A stretch of DNA of 6,210 bases from Acidobacteriota bacterium. Lineage in GTDB: Bacteria > Acidobacteriota > UBA6911 > RPQK01. Position 1 is the stretch's first letter. Every line of letters begins with the position of its first letter. Below, piece after piece: positions 1 through 4,363 of this stretch. The position numbers were made by a program, and so were the translations under genes. The notes under the pieces are model-generated. The model saw only the letters and a list, made by a program, of their open reading frames with translations, did not search any database and was not told the origin of the DNA. Location of the stretch: positions 1-6,210 of the forward strand of contig RPQK01000482.1 of the NCBI GenBank assembly GCA_003819755.1. The letters are read 5' to 3'.

Positions 1-752
1 CCGTAATACGAGTATTCCCCGGCGAAGACATGCTGGTTCAGATAATACTCGTCGTCCTTGTACCCCTGAACTCCTTTGCCCAGAATCCCCTTGGCAAAGT
101 AGTAGACGCCCTGGTCGAAGTTCGCTTCGCTGACATGTTTCCCGGACGCATCGCGCCACTTGGTCCCGTTTTCCGACTCATCCATCGTCTGGAGACCCTC
201 AATCTGGATCCCGGGGAATCTCTCTGCGGTGAAACCTGCCTCCTTGAGCATGTAGTCGAACCGGTCCCAAATGACGATATTCTTCTTTTGAATGCCATTG
301 TCGACGAGCCAGCGGATGACTGCTTCAACGACTTCCGGCCGCGTGTTGATGAGCGGCGGGCCGACCGGGTTGACTTTCAAGCCGACCACATCGTTTTTCT
401 CGAAGAACATACGGAAGCTTTTCTTCAGGTCGACGCCGGTCAACGTTCTGATACCGCGCTCCACCATCTTTGTGACGGTGGCCTGGTCAAACTTCTCGTT
501 AACCAGACAGGCCGTGTCTTTCACCTCAACGACCTTCCCGGGAAACGGCCCGGGAAGCGAGTGTTTGGTTTTGGGCACCTTCATAAAGTCGCCGATGTTG
601 GTTTCCGGCGGCGGCGGTTGTTTCTCCTGTCCGAAAACGGGAACACCAAGGACCAGTGAGCCGACCGCGCACACCCCGGTCGCCGATCGCACGAAGTCGC
701 GGCGATCAAGTCCCGGCCGACAATCGACAGAACGGTATCTGTACTTCTTCAT
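1..752 (-). CDS. DUF362 domain-containing protein with Tat signal (partial, N-terminal 250 residues)
   Basis: Read on the minus strand, an open frame runs from the ATG at 752-750 to the left edge with no stop, so the C-terminus is missing; family members are usually near 400 residues. The N-terminus has a twin-arginine motif, DRRDFVR at residues 16-22, then a hydrophobic stretch (about 24-40) ending near FGQ, so export by Tat to the periplasm is likely. The DUF362 signature follows: VGLKVNPVG (123-131), a PEVVEAVIRWLVDNGI helix (139-154) and IVIWDR (159-164). DUF362 proteins have no settled function; some carry iron-sulfur ferredoxin segments and Tat export often goes with a bound cofactor, but no cysteine cluster is visible in this part. 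The gene lies 60 bp downstream of the NagX-like gene on the same strand, so an operon is plausible. No good Shine-Dalgarno precedes the ATG: a GGAG lies 13 nt upstream, too far. Family call is confident; function is unknown. Confidence 0.88.
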   Translation of the reverse strand, partial: MKKYRYRSVDCRPGLDRRDFVRSATGVCAVGSLVLGVPVFGQEKQPPPPETNIGDFMKVPKTKHSLPGPFPGKVVEVKDTACLVNEKFDQATVTKMVERGIRTLTGVDLKKSFRMFFEKNDVVGLKVNPVGPPLINTRPEVVEAVIRWLVDNGIQKKNIVIWDRFDYMLKEAGFTAERFPGIQIEGLQTMDESENGTKWRDASGKHVSEANFDQGVYYFAKGILGKGVQGYKDDEYYLNQHVFAGEYSYY

Positions 753-759
753 GGCGCGT

Positions 760-765
760 AGTTTA
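760..765 (-). promoter_or_regulatory. Candidate -10 hexamer (TAAACT) before the DUF362 gene
   Basis: On the minus strand TAAACT occupies 765-760, with 7 nt between it and the ATG at 752. This is the distance expected if transcription starts at or next to the start codon, giving a leaderless mRNA. There is no convincing -35 box. It matches the hexamer before the S9 gene exactly, which is the main reason for listing it. It could be chance, and the DUF362 gene could simply be read from the NagX-like promoter. Confidence 0.25.
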
Positions 766-812
766 CTCCATCTGAAAGGCGTTATCCGCCGGTATTCGTG
801 GACTGAACATAA

Positions 813-1898
813 CTAGATCTTTATGAAGATTTTCTTTCGATAAAACAGATCCATCACGAGCCACCAGAACATGACGTAGACAATCGCGAAACACAGCGAG
901 GCGTTAATCGGCGCGGCCCACGAGGCAAACAGGTGCTGATATATCCACTCCCTGAGCGTCTGACCACCCACGCTGACAACGCCCGCCAGGTCCCCGACGA
1001 TCCCCGACAGCACGTAGACCGCGATCGCGTTCACACCAAATACCACGGCCGGATGCGCCCAGCGGCGCCGCCCGTAGACATCGATCAGCCAGTAACAAAC
1101 GCCGAGAAATTCGAGGGCAGCGCCAGCCGTGAAAAGAACATACGAGCTGGTCCAGATGTTTTTGTTGATAGGAAACCAGATCCCCCAGACCCACCCGGCC
1201 AGCATTCCCGCCCAGCCAAGTACGAACATCCAGCCAGCGATCCGGATCTTGTCCATGTTGGCGCGCAAAAGGAAGCCGGTGAGGTGTCCGAGAAGGCCCG
1301 TGGCAATGGCGGGGATGGTACTGAGCAGCCCTTCGGGATCCCAGGTTTTCTGCCACATGCGGCCGGGAAGGAGGAGGCTGTCGACGTAAGCCGCCAGGTT
1401 TCCTTCAGGTGTCAGGTTGCCGGCGCCGTGACCGGGAACGGGGACGAACCGCATCAGCAGCCAGTAGACGACCAGGAGGGCCGCCGCTATGGCCGCTTCG
1501 GTCCTGATGCTCACGTTGATCGCTATCAAGGAGGCCACCAGGTATACGATCGCTATCCGCTGCAACACGCCTGCAATTCGCAGGGTCTCCAGATCGAAAT
1601 TAGGGAAGGCATTCAGGAGGACACCAAGCCCGAAGATGATCAGCGCACGTTTGAGGATCTTCAGGTAAACGGCCGCGCGGGTCGCGTCCGACCTTTTTGC
1701 GAGCGACAGGTTCATCGAAACGCCCATGATGAAGAGGAAGAAGGGAAAGACCAGGTCCGTCGGTGTCCAGCCGTTCCATTTGGCGTGCAGCAGCGGAGGG
1801 TAGACGTGATCCCAAGAGCCCGGATTGTTGACGAGTATCATTCCTGCAATCGTGAATCCCCGGAAGGCGTCCAGCGAAACCAGGCGATCGTGTTTCAT
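813..1898 (-). CDS. HGSNAT/NagX-like membrane acyltransferase (DUF5009/COG4299 type)
   Basis: A complete 361-residue integral membrane protein with about ten hydrophobic segments, ending at TAG 815-813. Family landmarks are SLDAFRG (8-14), H38 followed by DLVFPFFLF (48-56), RIAGVLQRIA (107-116), WDPEG (186-190), PINKNIWTSSY (243-253) and PAVVFGVNAIAVY (283-295). In human HGSNAT a histidine takes acetyl from acetyl-CoA on one side of the membrane and passes it to glucosamine on the other; H38 is the likely counterpart. Bacterial relatives are annotated NagX or DUF5009, and their substrates are mostly undefined; an amino sugar from wall or glycan turnover is the usual guess. The ATG at 1898 was chosen because the conserved motif begins directly after it; an in-frame ATG at 1952 would add 18 Arg/Pro-rich residues unlike the family. 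It is divergent from the S9 gene and 60 bp upstream of the DUF362 gene. No Shine-Dalgarno is seen. Confidence 0.9.
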   Translation of the reverse strand: MKHDRLVSLDAFRGFTIAGMILVNNPGSWDHVYPPLLHAKWNGWTPTDLVFPFFLFIMGVSMNLSLAKRSDATRAAVYLKILKRALIIFGLGVLLNAFPNFDLETLRIAGVLQRIAIVYLVASLIAINVSIRTEAAIAAALLVVYWLLMRFVPVPGHGAGNLTPEGNLAAYVDSLLLPGRMWQKTWDPEGLLSTIPAIATGLLGHLTGFLLRANMDKIRIAGWMFVLGWAGMLAGWVWGIWFPINKNIWTSSYVLFTAGAALEFLGVCYWLIDVYGRRRWAHPAVVFGVNAIAVYVLSGIVGDLAGVVSVGGQTLREWIYQHLFASWAAPINASLCFAIVYVMFWWLVMDLFYRKKIFIKI

Positions 1899-1904
1899 AA
1901 GGCG

Positions 1905-1915
1905 ATTTGATAGCA
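1905..1915 (-). promoter_or_regulatory. Candidate extended -10 element of the NagX-like gene
   Basis: The minus strand reads TGCTATCAAAT from 1915 to 1905. TGC followed by TATCAA resembles an extended -10, with 8 nt between the hexamer and the ATG at 1898, so the transcript could start at or very near the start codon. No clear -35 and no Shine-Dalgarno is visible. This is a motif-level guess, strengthened only by the similar arrangement before the two other visible starts. Confidence 0.25.
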
Positions 1916-1965
1916 CAGATCTGCGGCGGGCGATAGGGGGGCACCTGGCCACGGAAAAGCCTTAA

Positions 1966-1994
1966 CCACGAAACACACGAAACACACGAAAGGG
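1966..1994 (+). repeat. CACGAA-type short tandem repeat, divergent intergenic copy
   Basis: CCACGAA (1966-1972) is followed by ACACGAA at 1975-1981 and again at 1984-1990, a 9-nt period, and the run ends AAGGG. The same pattern of CCACGAA, ACACGAA, ACGAA and then AAGG recurs at 4219-4246 and, less fully, at 4186-4210. This copy lies in the 136-bp region between the divergent NagX-like and S9 genes, 40 bp upstream of the S9 start. I know of no named family to assign it to. It could be a dispersed intergenic repeat or a protein-binding array; the sequence alone does not decide. Confidence 0.75.
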
Positions 1995-2019
1995 AACCGT
2001 TCCTGCCCTCCCAGGACTC

Positions 2020-2028
2020 TGCTAAACT
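2020..2028 (+). promoter_or_regulatory. Candidate extended -10 element of the S9 peptidase gene
   Basis: TGCTAAACT fits the extended -10 pattern TGnTAnnnT. Only 6 nt separate it from the ATG at 2035, the usual distance from a -10 to a transcription start, so the mRNA may have no leader. The nearest purine-rich Shine-Dalgarno-like stretch, AGGA at 2013-2016, is 18 nt from the start and too far to serve. The -35 zone (around 2000) is weak. A 5'-end map would settle it. Confidence 0.3.
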
Positions 2029-2034
2029 CACCAA

Positions 2035-4173
2035 ATGAAGCACCTACTGAGAAGTCTTACCCTCTTCCTCGCCGCCGCCGGGACACTGATTTGCGCCCAG
2101 CCGGCTAAGAAGGCGTTCGATATTGCCGATTACTACCGCACCGCCTTTGTCGGGAGCCCGGCGCTGAGCCCCGACGGCTCCAAAGTGCTCTTCGCGGTTC
2201 AACATTACGATCTCCCGAAGGGCAAGAGCTGGTCGGAGATCTGGATAATGAACTCCGACGGGTCGGACAGGAGGCAGATGACTTTTGGCCAGCAGCAGGA
2301 CTCCTCGCCGGTTTTCTCCCCCGACAGCCGGACGTTCGTTTTTTCTCGAACCGTTGAAGGAAACCCTCAACTCCACGTGATGCGGGCGGATGGGGGCGAG
2401 GCCAAACAGCTGACGAAGTTCTCGATGGGCGTCGGCGATCCCGTCTGGTCGCCTGACGGGAAATGGCTGGCGGTTACCTCAGAGGTGTTTCCTGAGTGTG
2501 GAGCGGACAGCGAGTGCAACGAGAAAATCAAAACGACCTGGGAGAACGGCAAACTGAAGGCGCACATGGCGGATGAGCTGCTCTACCGCCACTGGACCGG
2601 CTGGCGCGACGGCAAGGTCAATCATGTGCTGCTCATTGACGCCGATTCCGGAAAGGTCGTCCGTGACTTGACTCCCGGCCGCTGGGTGAGCCCGATTTTC
2701 TCGCTTGGCGGCGATCGGGGCTACGATTTCTCCCCCGATTCCAAGGAACTCTGCTTTGTTTCAAACCGCGAAACCGAGCAGGCGTCAACCACCAATGCCG
2801 ACCTGTGGATAACGCCTATTGAAGGAGGCCTCGCCGAAAAGACGGCCGTTAACATCACGGACGCGAATGACGGCTGGGACGGCTCCCCTCTCTATTCCCC
2901 GGACGGCCGGTATATCGCGTACCGTAGCCAGGCGAAGCCGGCCTATGAGTCGGATCTTTTCCGTATTGCCGTCTACGACCGGCAATCCAAATCGATCCGT
3001 TACCTGACCGACCGCAAAAATTTCGATAACTGGGTCGATGAAGTCGCTTGGACACCCGATTCCCGAACGGTCTTCTTCCAGGCGGAGGTGCAGGGTCGAA
3101 ACCCGATTCTGAAGATTGATACGGCCTCGGGCGCCATCTCGAAGGTCATCACCGATGCCACGATTACGGGCTGGGAGTTGTCGACGGATGGGAAACGACT
3201 CGTTTACGGACGGCGAAGTATCGCCGAGCCTCCGGAAATCTTCGCAGCAGCCGCGGATGGGACGGGGCGTAAACAGCTGACTCAGTTCAATAAGCAGTTG
3301 GTCCAGGAAGTCGACATCCGCCCCGCGGAAGAGATGTGGTTCCAGGGGGCAGGGAATTACAAAGTCCATACGTTTGTCGTCAAGCCCCATGATTTCGACC
3401 CGTCCAAGAAATACCCGCTCATTCTGAACGTGCACGGCGGCCCGCAGCAGCAGTGGCTCGACTCTTACCGGGGCGATTGGCAGGTTTATCCGGGCAAGGG
3501 CTACGTGGTGGCGTTCGCGAATCCAACCGGCTCAAACGGTTACGGACAGGACTATGTCGATGCGATTGGTTGTGACTGGGGCGGTCGTGTTTTCCAGGAC
3601 CTCATGAACGTGACCGACGGCCTCCAGGCGCTTCCCTACGTCGACTCGTCAAAGATGGGGACGATGGGATGGTCCTACGGCGGGTACATGATGATGTGGT
3701 TCGCCGGGCACACGGACCGGTTCAAAACGATTGCCTCGATGATGGGCGTTTATGACCTGCCGGCCATGTTTGGGGCGACCGAGGAGTTGTGGTTTGTCGA
3801 GAAGGACCTTTGCGGGCAGCCGTGGAACTCGGAAGCGTACCGCAAATGGTCGCCGTCGGAGTACGTCAAGAACTTCAAGACTCCAACACTTGTGATAACC
3901 GGAGAGCTCGACTACCGGGTGCCCTACACTCAGAGTCTGGAATTCTTCACGGCCCTGCAGAAAATGAAGGTTCCGTCGCGCCTCGTCGTCTTGCCCAATT
4001 CCGGTCATTGGCCGAGCTGGTACGAGATGGCGTTCTACTACACGGTCCACCTTGACTGGTTCCACCGCTGGCTAGGAGGCGGTGAAGCGCCCTGGGACCC
4101 GCAGAAGTTCCTGCGCAACGATGTTTTTAAAGGTGAAGAAGGGAAGGAGAAAGAGAAGAAGGGTACCGACTGA
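2035..4173 (+). CDS. Secreted S9 family (prolyl oligopeptidase-type) serine peptidase
   Basis: A complete 712-residue protein. Residues 1-21 form a Sec signal peptide (MKHLLR, then a hydrophobic core ending ICA before QP), so it probably acts in the periplasm or outside the cell. The N-terminal half is a beta-propeller with six PD40-like motifs, SPDG or variants, at 45-48, 95-98, 139-142, 233-236, 288-291 and 340-343. The C-terminal alpha/beta hydrolase has HGGP (467-470, oxyanion region), an S9 segment NPTGSNGYGQDY, the nucleophile motif GWSYGG (545-550, Ser547), Asp626 in GELDYRVP and His658 in NSGHWPSW. The triad is intact, so an active peptidase cleaving short peptides is expected; the layout is closer to acylaminoacyl-peptidase/DPP-like members than to cytosolic prolyl oligopeptidase. 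Cys155 and Cys161 could form a disulfide. The last 15 residues are strongly charged and lie beyond the fold. It is divergent from the NagX-like gene, convergent with the RND gene and probably monocistronic. Exact specificity cannot be read. Confidence 0.95.
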   Translation: MKHLLRSLTLFLAAAGTLICAQPAKKAFDIADYYRTAFVGSPALSPDGSKVLFAVQHYDLPKGKSWSEIWIMNSDGSDRRQMTFGQQQDSSPVFSPDSRTFVFSRTVEGNPQLHVMRADGGEAKQLTKFSMGVGDPVWSPDGKWLAVTSEVFPECGADSECNEKIKTTWENGKLKAHMADELLYRHWTGWRDGKVNHVLLIDADSGKVVRDLTPGRWVSPIFSLGGDRGYDFSPDSKELCFVSNRETEQASTTNADLWITPIEGGLAEKTAVNITDANDGWDGSPLYSPDGRYIAYRSQAKPAYESDLFRIAVYDRQSKSIRYLTDRKNFDNWVDEVAWTPDSRTVFFQAEVQGRNPILKIDTASGAISKVITDATITGWELSTDGKRLVYGRRSIAEPPEIFAAAADGTGRKQLTQFNKQLVQEVDIRPAEEMWFQGAGNYKVHTFVVKPHDFDPSKKYPLILNVHGGPQQQWLDSYRGDWQVYPGKGYVVAFANPTGSNGYGQDYVDAIGCDWGGRVFQDLMNVTDGLQALPYVDSSKMGTMGWSYGGYMMMWFAGHTDRFKTIASMMGVYDLPAMFGATEELWFVEKDLCGQPWNSEAYRKWSPSEYVKNFKTPTLVITGELDYRVPYTQSLEFFTALQKMKVPSRLVVLPNSGHWPSWYEMAFYYTVHLDWFHRWLGGGEAPWDPQKFLRNDVFKGEEGKEKEKKGTD

Positions 4174-4185
4174 CGGCTTTTTTTA

Positions 4186-4210
4186 TCCACGAATTACACG
4201 AATATACGAA
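4186..4210 (+). repeat. CACGAA-type repeat beside the hairpin
   Basis: TCCACGAA (4186-4193), ACACGAA (4196-4202) and ACGAA (4206-4210) repeat, with a 33-nt offset, the blocks TCCACGAA (4219-4226), ACACGAA (4230-4236) and ACGAA (4239-4243) inside the left arm of the adjacent hairpin. It is in the same orientation as the copy at 1966-1994. It starts 12 bp after the S9 stop codon. It has no partner on the right side of the hairpin, so it is an extra, more diverged unit. Confidence 0.65.
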
Positions 4211-4211
4211 T

Positions 4212-4354
4212 TGATTTGTCCACGAACCAACACGAACGACGAAAGGACCTCAAGGACAACAAAGACCTCAAGGACATGGCATCCAGCACTGTCCTTGAGG
4301 TCTTTGTTGTCCTTGAGGTCCTTTCGTCGTTCGTGTTGGTTCGTGGACAAATCA
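4212..4354. repeat. Perfect 65-bp inverted repeat (long hairpin, 13-nt loop)
   Basis: The left arm 4212-4276 and right arm 4290-4354 are exact reverse complements, compared base by base with no mismatch or gap. The loop at 4277-4289 is TGGCATCCAGCAC. Each arm has two parts. The outer part (4212-4245 on the left) carries a CACGAA-type unit. The inner part (4246-4276) has GACCTCAAGGACA twice with an 18-nt period. Pairing stops abruptly at both outer ends. The element fills most of the gap between the convergent S9 and RND genes, 38 bp from the S9 stop and 9 bp from the RND stop. It has no T-run directly after either arm, so it is not a standard intrinsic terminator. No target-site duplication is visible at its borders. 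It could be a small non-autonomous mobile element, a structured RNA or a transcription barrier between converging genes. Confidence 0.92.
4246..4276 (+). repeat. GACCTCAAGGACA direct repeat inside the hairpin arm
   Basis: Two exact 13-nt copies lie at 4246-4258 and 4264-4276, separated by ACAAA, an 18-nt period. Being palindromic with the other arm, the same pair occurs inverted at 4290-4302 and 4308-4320, so the element carries four copies in all. This sequence is distinct from the CACGAA part of the arm, and it shows that the arm is itself composed of repeats. Confidence 0.85.
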
Positions 4355-4363
4355 GCCGTCCGC

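Noticed and set aside
30..659. 209-codon plus-strand open frame opposite the DUF362 gene
   Set aside because: The minus strand carries a Tat signal and DUF362 motifs throughout this span; the plus-strand product has no family features.
933..1910. 325-codon plus-strand open frame opposite the NagX-like gene
   Set aside because: Its translation is rich in Asp, Arg, Gln and Pro with no recognisable domain, while the opposite strand encodes a clear membrane family over the same bases. It is a frame shadow of a GC-rich gene.
1899..1952. 18-residue N-terminal extension of the NagX-like protein from an ATG at 1952
   Set aside because: The extension is Arg/Pro-rich, does not resemble the family N-terminus and would sit across the candidate promoter; the ATG at 1898 directly precedes the conserved SLDAFRG segment.
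2785..3435. 216-codon minus-strand open frame within the S9 gene
   Set aside because: It lies wholly opposite the S9 propeller and hydrolase coding sequence and shows no motif of its own.
4171..4184. Possible intrinsic terminator of the S9 gene at the T-run 4178-4184
   Set aside because: The only stem before the seven Ts is CCG/CGG, 3 bp, overlapping the stop codon; this is too weak to call.
4212..4354. CRISPR array or integron attachment site at the repeats
   Set aside because: There are no regularly spaced direct repeats with unique spacers, no cas or integrase gene, and attC-like core sites with their typical bulged arms are absent; the arms here pair perfectly.
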